64,000 bases of DNA from Agaricus subrufescens. Taxonomy: Eukaryota > Basidiomycota > Agaricomycetes > Agaricales > Agaricaceae. Where the stretch lies: the NCBI GenBank assembly GCA_029945375.1, contig CM057059.1, forward strand, positions 2,604,001 through 2,668,000, in the 5' to 3' direction. The translations under genes and the position numbers were made by a program. This document shows positions 11,255 through 23,798 of this stretch, piece by piece. The notes beneath the pieces are model-generated. The model had not been told where the DNA came from, searched no databases, and was given only the letters and a program-made list of their open reading frames with translations. Position 1 is the stretch's first letter; each line of letters begins with the position of its first letter.

Positions 11255-13656
11255 TTAAGCAAAAAGGTTAGCAACGACGGATTGCATTTTTCCGTCCCGG
11301 ATAGCCTCGTGAATTAGAGAGACATTTTGACCAATGGTAACATCATCAACACCAAGCCCGTTTGCAAATCGGCTGTAGTTTTCAGAGCCATGCATCCTGA
11401 TGCCAAGTTCTAACCTGACAAACTCGTAGATAGGCTTGGTGCGATTCAAATACTTGCTTGCCGGTGCAGGGCCGCGGCCTCCAGACAGATACTCCCGACG
11501 AAGGGAGTCCAAGAGGACAGTGGCATGGGCGGCAACGCGAGAGCGGAAGGCAGGGATACTGCTGAGAGCAGGAGCGATAGCTTGGGGATTTTCGAAAGCA
11601 GGGCCGGTGATATAGTCGAGGAGGACGGTAGTACTCGCAGCAGCAATGGTTCGCATGCGTTCTTGAGCATCCATGGTACTCGTCTCGTCATGCGCGTGGC
11701 GCATGGCCTCGAATACTTTGCGAGTAAGGGAGGCTCTGTCTTCGTCCTGTAAGTATGAAGAAAAGGTCTGGTTCATTTCTTCCGTGACACATTTATACAG
11801 GCCCGTGAGGAACTCTGACTGCATTGCCCGCAAATCGAGTGCTTGGCAAATAGCATAGAGATATGAAGAAGTGAGAATGGACAAGGTTTCCAAGGCAGCA
11901 ACTGTTTGTCGGCCTGAGATCAAAGCGAGAGAACTACGAGACACATTAGCCACAATTCGCTAAGATGTTAAACAATAACTTACTTGACCGCTTGATTGTG
12001 CATTTCTGCCGATTGGATGTGAGTCGAAACAGGGTTCGCTAGATACCCGAGCTCAGCGACATAAGCAGCGGTGCCGATATCGATGCCCTTGCAGTGATAA
12101 TCAAGAGATGGATCTGTGGCGGCAAGTGACGGCGGAAGTCCACGGTTCATTGAAGGATCAATCAACTCGGCACACTGGGCAAAGAGAATTTTGCCCATGT
12201 GGTGTAGACTGAGTCGGGTTTTCTCCATAACGTTTGTGACCGCCATCGCTTGGAAGTTGCCACCATGATGAACAGTACCTGTCGAGCCATCAACCAGAGG
12301 ATTGTCCGTAGCTTGTGTATTTTAGTAAGTTATTACAAAGTAAGATTGAGAAAAAGACTTACTCGAGTTACATTCAAGAGTAATCGTCTTCAGAGACTCC
12401 AACAAATCTTCAACTTGAGGACCGATGAATTGGGGAGCGGTACGCAAGCCATAGCGATCTTGGCGAAGAACACCCTCGTCTTTGTCGATAGTCACCTCGT
12501 CCTCGTGCGTCTGAGCAAACTTGCTTCCATCGAGGAGATTCCAAATGTTTCTGGCAGTTTCGACCTAAAGCAAAACTCGTCAGATAGTCGAAAAGAGGAA
12601 ATTAGGCTCGGGCTTACTTGACCAGGGTGAGGACGGCATACGTCATGAATGAAAGGATCGAATGAACCACGGGTTCCGGTGAGAGCCTCAGTACCCATGG
12701 CAGTGCACACTTGAGTGAGCAAAGCCATGTGAACAGCGTCGTTCAACGCCAGAGCAGCAACGGACGCAGAAAAGGCTGTGCCATTGAGTATACCAAGGTG
12801 TTCCTTGGATGCGAGGGGGAGAGGCTCGATGTGATGGCTAGAAAGCGCTTCCTGGGATGATACTATCTTCCGACCACCGAAGGCCAGGGGCCCATCAAAA
12901 CAACGAATGGAAGGATTGCCTATCACGGTGCCAGCAACGTAAGATAGAGGTGACAGATCTAGAATAGAATAAAACAAAGACTGATGAGATCAGAAAGAGG
13001 GAAGTTTCATTTGGCCGTACCTCCCGATGCTGAGATACTACCACGGAGAGGAACAACGGGTGTAATGTTGGCTCGGAGGAGTTCATTCATCTTTTCGACA
13101 AGTTCCAACCGTACACCAGAGTGCCCACGAATAAGAGAGTTCATCCTGATCAAGATGGCACCGCGTACCCATGACTCGGGCATAGAAAGGTTGAAAGGGT
13201 CACTGAGAGGAAGAACACTGAGAGGCTGTTGTGATGACGGTAGTACACCGGAATGTTGATGTTGAAGGAGGGCGTTTCCGAGTAAAATGGGTTGGTCTGT
13301 ACGAGTGTTGGCGCTGCCACCAAAGCCAGTGGAGACACCATATACACTCAAACCAAGTTCCACCTTGTCAGATATCACTTTACGACTAGCATTCATTCTG
13401 TTCCTGGTACTGGACGAATCGTCAAGCGTGACCGGCACGTTGTACCTCGCGGCAGCAGTCACAGCAGCAATAGATAAATTCTGGCCGTCTATAACAACAG
13501 CTTTGCCATTCCTACGAAAGCGGTAAACGAGAGGCAGTTTGACGAGAGACAGCCAACATACTTGTGGGACTCAAGCTCCTTGAATGAGTGGACGAACGCG
13601 TCGAGCAGAGAGGGGGAGGAAGAGGAGTCATTCTGGAGGTAGCGTTGAGAAGACAT
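11255..13656 (-). CDS. PAL: Phenylalanine ammonia-lyase
   Basis: Converts L-phenylalanine (and possibly L-tyrosine) to the cinnamate and ammonia using the self-made MIO cofactor; cytosolic. Six exons: 13656-13562, 13511-13021, 12958-12618, 12564-12363, 12311-11984 and 11933-11255. The spliced CDS is 2136 nt (711 aa), normal for fungal PAL. Visible family motifs are the Tyr loop [18 protein letters not shown], the selectivity segment [11 protein letters not shown], and GSISASG followed after an intron by [14 protein letters not shown]. Further motifs are [47 protein letters not shown] and [15 protein letters not shown]. The MIO-forming Ala-Ser-Gly lies at 13030-13022 and the next intron begins 2 nt later. 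His-Gln at the selectivity position resembles the yeast Rhodotorula enzyme, which accepts both Phe and Tyr; dual activity here is an inference. A TATA element lies 78 bp upstream of the ATG. Confidence 0.96.
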
Positions 13657-13731
13657 GGCGAGGAGGGTAGATTAGAGGGAAGTAATAAGGTTGTAGTTAA
13701 ACTGTGAGGGTTGAGTCACGGCCATCTGGAG

Positions 13732-13740
13732 GTATATATA
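13732..13740 (-). promoter_or_regulatory. TATA box of the PAL gene
   Basis: A TATATA run ending in TACC on the minus strand sits about 78 bp upstream of the PAL start codon. That is a normal TATA-to-ATG distance for a strongly regulated fungal gene with a short 5' UTR. This is inference from sequence and position only. Confidence 0.5.
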
Positions 13741-14313
13741 CCAGTTCACGATCGAGATTTGGCAGATCCGGGTTTGATGACATAAGCACAGAACCCACCT
13801 TCACTCGTTGGCTGTGTCGGTTGCAAAGTCCACTGGTTTGTTGAATCTTTTGCAGCATCTACGGACATACCGGCCCCACGCGACCGACAAGAAAACACTA
13901 GAGTGGTTTCTCAATTGGTGTTACAGCTGGGCCTCTTGTTGCTGCGCCTCATCGGCCAGGGGGACACTACGTGAGCCTACCTCCAGCTACGGTTGCTTCA
14001 GCAGCACATACGGCATCACCGACAGCTGCGGACGAGAAGATGTCTCTGACCACCTCGAGGCATACATTATACGCTTTGGTTCCATTGCGGCTGCAGTTCT
14101 TCTTCCCATCAAGGATCTGAATGATTCCATGAGTGGTTTCAGATTAGAACATTCAGGGCTTAGCACCGCCCGCGAGCAGCCGTATCGCCCTAAAATCACC
14201 GGCAGGCCCATCCTCCGATACGATTCTCTGATTGAGTGCGATCCGAAGGGGGAGACGGATTTATCAGTTCCGCTTACCTAAGAGATCATGCACCATTTTC
14301 ATCTGGTTCCTCC
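13741..14313. other. Divergent promoter region between PAL and FCF1
   Basis: PAL (-) and FCF1 (+) diverge from this 0.6-kb region. It contains open stretches on both strands (13808-14281 + and 13987-14211 -), but neither resembles a known family nor joins to FCF1, so I treat them as chance. Confidence 0.35.
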
Positions 14314-15170
14314 ATGGTGTGTATGTCATATGTCAGAATAGCAGCCGTCTGACCTAGCCACAGGGAAAGGCAAAGAAGACAAGAAAATTTGCACAGGTCA
14401 AGCGATTGCTCAACCCCAATGACATCCGATTGTATGCTATATTTCCACCGCACGCACACTCCCATCCTCATGCTGGTACAGGAAAGAAAACCAGGCAAAA
14501 CAGGCCAAGAAAGAGGAAGAGGCCAAAGAAAAACAAGTTCGCAGGGTGTCAGTATCTCCTGTTCAACTGTTCTCCTTCATCATTGCATTCTGATGTCTCC
14601 AACGACAGAACTCAAGTAGCATCTTCGCTGTTTTTCGCCCATAACACTGCCCTGGTTCCCCCATATTGTGTACTCATAGATACCAACTTTATCAATTTCA
14701 GCATCCAAAACAAGATCGAACTGCTGAGTGGCATGATGGACTGTCTTTTTGCAAAATGTAGGCGCTTCCTCGTTCTCACCTCCCCGTAAACTTTCCCTCA
14801 TCGGCAACAATAGGCATACCGTGTGTTACAGACTGTGTCATCGCTGAGCTCGAGAAACTAGGTTCCAAATATCGAATCGCTCTTCGGTAAATCTGTCTCC
14901 CCACGACTCAACCACTATTTTGTTCATCATGTTTCCATGACCAGTATCGCACGAGATCCAAGATTCGAACGCCTCACTTGTTCTCACAGCGGGACTTACG
15001 CCGATGACTGCTTAGTCCAGCGCGTAACCTCTCACAAGTGTTATATCGTCGCAACTTGTGATCGGGAGCTACGGCGGCGTATTCGACAAATCCCCGGCGT
15101 TCCACTAATGTACATCGTCAGCCGAAAATACGCAATAGAAAGACTACCAGATCAGGGCACGCCTGCATAG
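14314..15170 (+). CDS. FCF1: rRNA-processing protein FCF1/UTP24 (PIN-domain endonuclease)
   Basis: Nucleolar PIN-domain nuclease of the SSU processome that cuts pre-rRNA at early sites (A1/A2 in yeast). Six coding exons: 14314-14316, 14364-14431, 14482-14547, 14609-14757, 14814-14886 and 14945-15170. The spliced CDS is 585 nt (194 aa); yeast and human FCF1 are 189 and 198 aa. The first coding exon is the ATG alone, followed by a 47-nt intron (GTGTGT...CACAG). The next exon begins exactly with the family N-terminus [23 protein letters not shown]-domain residues are visible: [15 protein letters not shown] (first catalytic Asp), [31 protein letters not shown] (acidic pair) and [20 protein letters not shown] (last acid). 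The C-terminus reads [19 protein letters not shown]. Confidence 0.93.
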
Positions 15171-17540
15171 GCCCGTCCCAGATTTTCTTGGTCGTTCGGT
15201 TCCGCTCATGTTCGTGATCAGTATGTGCATTCTCCGGAAGAACAATCAATTTATTCGGAATCATAGATGCCCCACCAGGGGAAAAAAGTTTCTCGATGTC
15301 CTGAATTTGGGCTGTCACCAGTGACTACTTATCTCACGTTTGACAAGTCTCCCCCGCCAAATGTGAATTATTGAACGGATGAACAATGTTTGGCCCTTGA
15401 CAAGCCTCTACCGATCAATCTCACTCCAGTTCTACACCGAGTTTCTTCTTCACTCCACGAACCAATCAATTAAGTGTTGCGAATGGATATCCTTCTCTCA
15501 ATAGAACTCGGTTCTTCTTCCTTGTTAAACATGGCTCTTCATATGGGCGTACCTTAGGCCAATACTAAACAACAAATGTTTAATATCACGTCAACTTCTG
15601 TATATGGAATCTCTGATGAAAGAGCATCATTGTACTACGTCAACTGTAATTGTAGTTCTCTACATCTCATACTTGTTGGCAACAAGGCAGAGCCATAACA
15701 GAATGATGATCATACAGATGTTCAGGTACCCCCATCCTGGGCGTGTTTCAGCTTCAGGGTTTCTTCCATGTCGGGCTGTTACTGTCCGAACTGTTTTTGG
15801 AGACAAAAGTTTAATACCCAAAATAAGTAAGGAGCCAATTCAAACTTAGAACAACCTCGGCTCCAAGCTGCGCTATAGAGACTTATGAGCGTAGTCATTG
15901 TTTTTCTAGTTACCAAAGCACATGGACAAGGTCAATTTTAGCCTGATAAAACCCATCTCGCACTGATGTGTCCCTCAATATCCAAAACTACCACATAGAT
16001 ATCAAGAAACAATCCAATTCCCCTGATCGAGGGTAGTGGGTTAGGTTCAAAAAAAAAAAAACAAGTAGCACAAGTAATCAATTGATGTATTGATAGATGA
16101 TGTTAAGTTTCCCAGAGTATCCAAGTTGCTTTGGCAAACCTGATTATGATAATCAAGAACGAAAATAAAAAGCCTACAGAGCGCACCGGCACCGCATCGT
16201 CATCGTTATCATCGTTATGAGTCGTTTATCCAAAGAATGCACAACCTCCATCGAACGCCGGGCTCCAGCAATGAAGAATGAAACAGGCTCCCACAAGGCG
16301 GGGCCTCGGCGAGCCACAGACTCCAAACTTGAGGTAAATTTTTTGTACATGTTCCCTTAGTGTACTCGGTTTTTTCACGTAACCATCGATAATAACGAGG
16401 GATCAAGTTGCCTTTAAATCACAAATGCGATTCTATAAAAAGAAACTCAATAGAGTCGTAAGATTTATTGACTTCCCAAGTGTATAGAGATGCGAGTGAC
16501 CGCTGATATTGGTAGCGATGTATCGCGGGACCCTACGTCTGGGCATGAAATGAGAGCCTGGAACCAGCTCCGCACGATCATTTTCAGGAAGGAGCGTCCT
16601 TACAACCGTTCACCACATCAATGGTCCCTATCAATCTCAAACTAGGTCGCCGGAATCGATAATTCAACGTTCACCTCTCACCACGTAAACCCTTACTTGC
16701 TTAACAATCGATGCCGCAGTAACAGAGACTGAATCTGGGAATGCTGGCATACGGGTCCTGACAGCCTCCGCAAGCCAAACGCCACAATCCACGCGCACGA
16801 AAGCTGAAACAAACTGGAATATATGAATATCATTGCACAGCATCGTAATGCTGATTGAGTTCAAGGATATTTTTGGCCGGGCGTCTTGATGGGTTGATAC
16901 AATGAGAAATCTTCTCAGCGGAGCTCGCCGGGCTGCGTTATAATATTTGACTCATCTGATTGATTAAGGAGGCCGAGCAAACGATGATATAAAGAGACAG
17001 ACTTACATGAAACAGCAGTTGAACGTCGAGCGTTGGCAGCGATAAGTATCATCAGTGTACGCAGTATTGCATATGCTATATAGCATCAACCTTGGTAAGG
17101 CGAGAGTTAATTTTCCATATCGGCATCTGCTATCGAACAATAGCTTCCACGTACAAGGCAAGGCGTAGTTGAGATCTCCGACCTCATTGCCAAGACATTA
17201 AATCATCGGTGTATCAACTGGAGACCTGATTACATGACCGGTACAAGTAATGCCATTGGACCAGCCATGTACCAGGGAAACCAGCAAACAAATCTAGAGT
17301 CTCCAAGGTCCATAAGGACAGGGAAAGAAGTACCAATAGTCGTTTGGTTCTGTAGCACCCTACGTGCAAAACGTTTGGATCGTTTGGATCGTCAATGCAC
17401 TGATAAAATAATCTTCTTTTTGCTGTTCGATGTTTGACGTAGTAGTCTGAGGAACATGAAACTAGCAAACAATACTTTCGCTCGAGCATTATAATATATA
17501 AACAGGTAGCTGAGAAAACCAATAATAGAAGCGCAAGGCA
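15171..17540. other. Gene-poor region, 2.4 kb
   Basis: I see no supportable gene. All open frames are short and resemble nothing known. A 13-base A-run lies near 16050. The right end must include the 3' UTR of the large gene that stops at 17541. Confidence 0.4.
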
Positions 17541-20500
17541 CTAGGCTGGATTAATCATCGGTCCAGAAGATGATGGCCGAATTTCAGTTAGATGGTCGGG
17601 ATGAGACGGGCTGCGCTGAAATACGTGCTGAGTAGTTTCCGCGTGCGATGGACCTGGGCTAGAACTTGATTGTCTTTTGGTCATTTTAACCTTCCTCCCC
17701 TCTGCTCCTGTTACGCTGGATTCGGATGCGCGCGGCCGTTTAACACCCCGATGACGGCTAGATTTGTGCGCCGTATCGGACAGTTCACTCACACTTTCTT
17801 CGCCTGATGAGGGATGATATGCTGCAGCATCTTGTCCCAAACGCCTAATACGTTTTCGGGTGGCGGCAGACGCCTCACTTTTTGATGGGGAGACATCTAG
17901 CTTTCCTGGTGGATTTTGCTCTCCCTCCTTCTGTGGTCCCAATGAAGTATCTTCCTCTTCCTCTGTTTCCGTGATGCTTGACATGTCATCATCGTCCAAC
18001 CCCGCGATTACCTGCCGTAAGGCAGAGGCAGCAGACCCAACTGAACTGATATCTGATGGCAAAAGAGGTGCTGGCTTTTGGGAGGGGCCCGCAATGCCCT
18101 CGTCTGCTCGTTTTGATTGTCGCTTACCAGGTCTAGCTCCTTTTTTCTTCGATTCCTGTGTAGTCCGTACAACAGTCTCGTTTGGTTCCGGGAGATAATA
18201 AACCTCATTTTCCCGTAACAGCTCCGTACCCACAAGCTGCCGCATGGCCCACAGTAAATATGGTTCGAAGTTGATAGTTTCAATCTTGTCCGCTATAACC
18301 GTGTCGCCTCTGATGATAGCTTCTCCAAGATCTTCAATCTCCTCCTCCTCAATCAACTCTGCATCATTGAGGCTGCATCCAGGTACGAGGAAATGAATAC
18401 GGGGGCCATTCTCTGTCTTGGGAATGCTAATCTTGTGGTAGCGACAATGAGAACGTGTCATTGGAGAGCTGCCAGGGACCAATGGACCACTTGGAGCTTT
18501 TGTAAGAACGTTTTCGGCTCTCAGTACACCATCTTGAGAACGAGATCCAGGAACTGCCTTCTGCTGCTGTTTGTGCCGTTGTTGTTGCACTGTTCTAGGA
18601 GCATTGCCCAATTTACGTCGAGAGTGTGCATGAATGAAAGGGCGAGGATCGGTGCTAGGGAGAGACGGATAACTTGGAGACAAAAGGGATGAGACATCGC
18701 TAACGACTGTGGAAGCAACAGATGGTGATCTGGAAGCGATACTCGATGAGAGGAGGCTAGGCTTCTTGCGAGGACGGGAAGTGCCCTTTGACGACTGGCG
18801 TGAGGTTTTGCCCTTTCCTTTGGCTATGGAAGTCGATCTTGGGGCGATAGGAGACTCGCCATTTGAGGCCACAGAAAGACTACGCTTTCGCTTGCCGATC
18901 CTGCTTGCATTTGACTTCTGCTCTCGATCAGTGTCGTTGTCGGCATTGTAAGGATCTTCCAAAGACACCTGGACTCTGCATGGTGAACCTTCTCGAGCAG
19001 TAGGAGGAACCCCTTCTGTTATGATGCGCGGCAAAGTTACCAATGAACAAGCTTGCGTGTTCTCTGTTTGTTCAAGTGGTAAGTTGGATGATGGTTCCTT
19101 CTGTTGTAAAGAGTCGATTAGACCAGCGTTGACATCAAGCGGAGAGTCATTTTGGATGACATTGGTTTGCAAAGGTGATGTTGATGTTACATGTTCACCA
19201 GCCGACATAGAGAGGGCGCCTCCTGGCGATGTATTGCGTAGCGGATGAACTTGAGGTGGCGGTGACGCTCGTACCGTTTCAGCGGCTGTTATTTCAACCG
19301 GAACTTCACTGATCGGTACTCTAAATAATACCATGTCAGTAGCCTGCCTGCGGCAGAAACCAGGTAAACTTTACGTTTTAGCGTCGAAAAGATTAGCCTC
19401 ATCAGCTTCTGCCGTCTTTGTCTTTTCCTCAGATTTCCCAGTTCTTTCCACATCTAAAGCTTCTAGTGAACTCATCGAAATATCAATGCCAGTGGGTTGG
19501 AAAGAGTTCCCCGGTTGATCGACGTTCATTTGTACGTCTCTGGCATCTTCTTGTGTTCCAATATCCTCCTTGACGTCCTCCTTTGCAGCTGCTTCCTTCA
19601 CTGTGGCTTCGCTAACCTCACTCGCGTTCGTGGTAAGAGGTACCTGTTCCTCTGGCCCTTTTCCCTTGAGTTCTTCACTGGTTCTCGCACTTCCACCCGA
19701 TTCCGGTGCGGTGAAATCAGGATCAGCCTCCCCATCAGCGTCGGTATCCGACTCCGGTTCATCAATCAAAAATTCATCGATCAGCGCATCCGCTTCAGCT
19801 TCAACTTCCACCAAACTTCGTTCCGTTTTCGAGTTATCTATTTGCGCATTATGTGCCCCATGTGCCACTTCCGTCAAATTAGATGCTTGTTCACCTGGAC
19901 CAGATGGCTCCAGAGCTGGAACATGAGTATTCACATTGCTATCCAACTCCTTTTCGTTCGGTGAAGGGGAAAACGAATTGTCGTGTTCGGTGGCATCCTC
20001 GTAACCGTCCTCCTCTTGGTGAGAGTACGGCAAGGGGGTCGAAAGACTATAGGGATATGGATCGACATACAAAACCGGCTTTATTGTGGTTGTCACCGGG
20101 AGGAAGGTAGGATAGTTGCTCGGCAATTGTTCCGAAGAGTCAGGGTGCATGCAACTTGATGTCCTGGAGGATGGCGGTTGAGGAGATGGCTGTTGAGAAA
20201 TAGTGTTCTCGATACTGCTTAAGTTTATTTCCGAAAATGCCGTTTCTGCAACCGGACTTTGACGCAGATGTTCAGAGTTGGGTGGGGGTGAAGAGGTTGC
20301 GCTGAAGAAACTGGGGTTCTCCTTCAGAACCTTTAAGATTCCCGGTTCAACAGCAATAGACACTGGGGTCGGGCCAGGCCCAGGGGTGTTACCGGGACTG
20401 AGAACTCTTTGAGGCGTGTCAGGAAGCTGGATGATTGATGGTAGAATTCCGCTAGCAGCAGGGGTGTCATCTCGGCCATCCAGGTTTGCAAGTGGCATAA

Positions 20501-23500
20501 TGGGAGTACTAGCACGCGCGAAATAATCTTCTTCAATGGCCTCTGGTGTCGTACGGGCAACCACTGGTACTTCGATAGTTGTAGTGACTGTAACCTCTTC
20601 AATGTCTATTTCTCTGGCACCTGTGAATGAGTGCAATTCCTCGACATGAACGCCTTCCGCCTCAACCCCAGAGGTTTGTATTTCCTCTAAGTTGGTGTCA
20701 GAAAAGGCTTCTTCGACATGGCCATTTTCGACTGTCGAAATCATGTCGTCAGAGACTGCGCTTGCAATATCAATACTAATGCCGCGATCATGTCTCTGGT
20801 TCTTCATTAGTAAATACACAGTTAGACGGATATCACATTGAACGTACCACTTCGTCAAATTCCGAGCCAATGACTGATTCCTCGACAACATACATTGATT
20901 CCTGATATCCTAGAGTGACAATATTCGTTGTTCCGACTTCTTCGACACCTTCTGCTATTTTGTCTGTTTGGAGTGTTTTCTCAACAGAAACGAAGCCTTG
21001 ATCTGGTGTCTCAACATTGTCATGACTCCCTGTGTCAAAGTGCTGGATAGTTGCCTCTTTCATGACGAAGGTTTCCGTGGGTATATGAAGAGTAGGGGAA
21101 GTATGTCCGGAGAGTTCACTACGGACATTATCAGGGCTACTTGCTTCATTCAAGGATGTCGGTGAAATTTGGAACTCCAACTCGGACATAATGAGGGGAG
21201 TAGGGGGCTGAATATTGATAGTGATTGGGTTGAAAGATGTCCTGGGTTCTTCTGGATACGATTAGACTCGCAAGCATGCTGACATCTACTTGCTGGAACT
21301 TACCATCCACTTCTTCAACAAATATATGTATATCCGGAGAATTCTTTTGCTCCGCACTCTCGACTTCCGAAGTTGGGGAGGAAAAAGTGTTACCATCGTT
21401 CGACATTGTCTCGGACGGTTCGACTGAGTCCCGTTCGCTTCCTGTCAGAGTACAGGGAGTGAATGAAGATAAAGTATAGCATGATAGAGTGAGACGTACC
21501 ATCTTTGACGTCCGCAGTTTGACTGTCATGTGGATAATCTAGGTCACTAGTCATCAGTGGCCAAGGGCCATCATCCAACTCATCTAACTCGTCCAGCTCT
21601 TCATCATCCTCCCGTACAACAGTGTCCTGGCCAAATATGTCAAGCTCGGTGCTGGTGTCGGTGGTCGCATGGGTTGCTGCCTCCTGCTGTCCAGCCATTT
21701 GATCAAGAGCTTGACTCACATCATCTCCAGTAACGGTCGGTAGATTAGATGGTGGCGCGGGAGTTGGACCTGGATATTTTAAATCAGGGATAGGGCTTGA
21801 AGTGTCAACTGAGCCATGGGTATGCAAGGCTTTAACGGCATGAGCCAGGCGAACAATATACAGAGTAAACACGTACCTAGATCTTTGGGAGTACCAGGGA
21901 CATTATCGGCGGCCATAGCAGCATCTGAATTGTTATTGCTAGTGCCTGTGTCTACCCAAACCGGACCCGGGACCCCAGGAACAAAGGAAGACTCGGAAGG
22001 AATCTGTGGTAATGGAACCTCGAGCTGTTCCAGAGCCCGGGTGGAGATTTGTTCGTCCATTAATTGCAGGCTCCTGCCTTTATCCTGAGCCTCAACTAGT
22101 GAATCGAAAGTCATGATATGATTACGATTCTAAAAACTGTTCATCCTCACGCGTGGAAATGACCTCTTCAGAACGCCCAAGATTAGGTGTAATAACCTTG
22201 GAATAGTGGTCAGTTGGCTCTTCAAGTTCATCATCGGAATCAATCATGATTGGCTCCTCATTCGAACCAGGACCCATGACAACAAAGCTCGTATGCGGAC
22301 CCCGCCAAGGGGAGTACACCTAAAAAACAGCGTGAGCCAAGATACAGAATTTGAAGGCATAGGCGTACGGCAGGATTCGGTTGAGTGTAAGAACGTAGCC
22401 TGTTGAATAGGTGATCATTCTCGTCAGGTTCTGGCTCAAAATCTTGTGTTTCCATATCTTCGGGATCATCCTTAACAAAGTCATCTTCAAACTCGTCTTC
22501 TCCTTCTCCTTCTTCCTCCTCCTCCTCCTCCTCGTCTGGCTCTTTCACACCAATATCAGCATTGACGACGTCAGGGGTCAAAAACCCGGAGTCATCTTCG
22601 TTGGATAGATGGTGAGGATTCAGGCGAATCCTGCCATCAGAGACAACATTGCCCCCAGAGTAGTAATCTTCGGCATATCTTGCAACTGGCGCCCATGGAT
22701 CTCGGATGTCACTGGGTATATTTACCGAGTGAGGAGGAAATGCTAGAATTATTTATATGAACGAGTCATGTTTCAATTGTTTGTTCAAGACTTACAAGTA
22801 TCTTCATCGGATGGCTGCATCTCTTCCTCGTCCTGGAGTTCTTGCCTGTGTAATTGCCCTCGCGCCGGAGCGGGCGAGGAGTCTACAACTTCGGCATCTT
22901 CCTCAGAAAGAAATGCTTCCTCCTCTAATTCTTCCTCTTGCCGTCGCCGTCGCCTCGCTGTACCAACTTCCTCGTCTGAAGATAGTCGAATGACACCCTT
23001 CGAGCCTTGCGCATGGTTGAGTCTCCCAACATCAGCCTCCTCATCATCCTCATACTCATCGCTGCCACTGGACCCACTCTCTAATACCTCCGAATCATCT
23101 CGGATAGGTCTTCTCGTGCTTTCCCCGGCCGTAGAATGGATCCTTCTCTGTCTCCGTGACCAGGTTTCAGTCTCGTTTTCAGAACCGTCTTCCCCTCGTC
23201 CTCTTTCATCTACTCCGCCATCCTCTTTCGCCTCTTCATACGACTCGTCTGGCTCCCCTTCAGCAGACCCCTCAAAGTCGAGTAGTTGTTCCCCTTCGTC
23301 CTCACTCTCGTCATCGGATAGAATTTCGATCGGCTGTTCAACATCGCCAGACTTTGGACCCAGGCCAGGGCCCTCCCTAGGATCGCGCGCCTTTCCCTTG
23401 TCGAGAACGCGACGCGCTTTTACCTCAGCAAATGAGTCCTCCACATAGCTATCCGAATCGTCATAACCATCATCTGTTTGTTCCGTGGCCTGAGGAAGAG

Positions 23501-23714
23501 AAGGCTGAGACTGGATTACTTCTTCATACCCAAGAGCTTTCTCGAGGTCTCCGGTAAGTTTCCCGATCCATACATCAAAATCCTGTTGCGAAAACTTGTC
23601 AAATGGATTCTGAATCGGAGGCCGGGGCCTTTTTAGGTTGTAAAGACCTGGATGGTGGCCGTGCGTAGAAGAGGGCGTCGAATGGGGTGCCTTTGGATAA
23701 CCTGGGGTATCCAT
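17541..23714 (-). CDS. Very large acidic, low-complexity protein with one conserved globular segment; function unknown
   Basis: Minus-strand gene of at least nine exons, about 1,850 residues. I chose the ATG at 23714 (MDTPGYPKAPHSTP), although an in-frame ATG at 23798 also exists. The first exons are 23714-22796, 22742-22369 and 22319 onward; the last exon is about 19320-17541. The N-terminus has NPFDKFSQQDFDVWIGKLTG. Most of the rest is disordered: Glu/Asp runs (about 22500-22540), Ser/Pro/Thr-rich stretches, and Lys/Arg-rich patches with nuclear-localisation character (KRKRSLSVA; KRIRRLG; RGVKRPR). The one stretch that looks folded is at about 18180-18450: YHKISIPKTENGPRIHFLVP, then IEDLGEAIIRGDTVIADKIE and YLLWAMRQLVGTELLRE. 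I think I recall this block from other mushroom hypothetical proteins but cannot name a family. A nuclear scaffold or chromatin role is only a guess from composition. Confidence 0.7.
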
Positions 23715-23785
23715 GTGGATGGGTGTATGCGGGGTGTGTGCGCGGCAACAGCGTGAGCTGACAGCGGAATGATGTAAATGCATAT

Positions 23786-23791
23786 CACGTG
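23786..23791. promoter_or_regulatory. CACGTG E-box upstream of the large gene
   Basis: A palindromic CACGTG in the context ATCACGTGCA lies about 72 bp upstream of the chosen start at 23714. Cbf1/Pho4-type bHLH factors bind this hexamer in fungi. It would lie inside the coding region if the ATG at 23798 were used. Confidence 0.3.
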
Positions 23792-23798
23792 CACTCAT

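Noticed and set aside
13808..14281. 157-codon plus-strand frame between PAL and FCF1.
   Set aside because: No similarity, no splice connection to FCF1, and it occupies the divergent promoter.
22768..23448. Plus-strand open frames very rich in Ser, antisense to the large acidic gene.
   Set aside because: Antisense of Glu/Asp and Ser runs gives long Ser-rich frames by composition alone.
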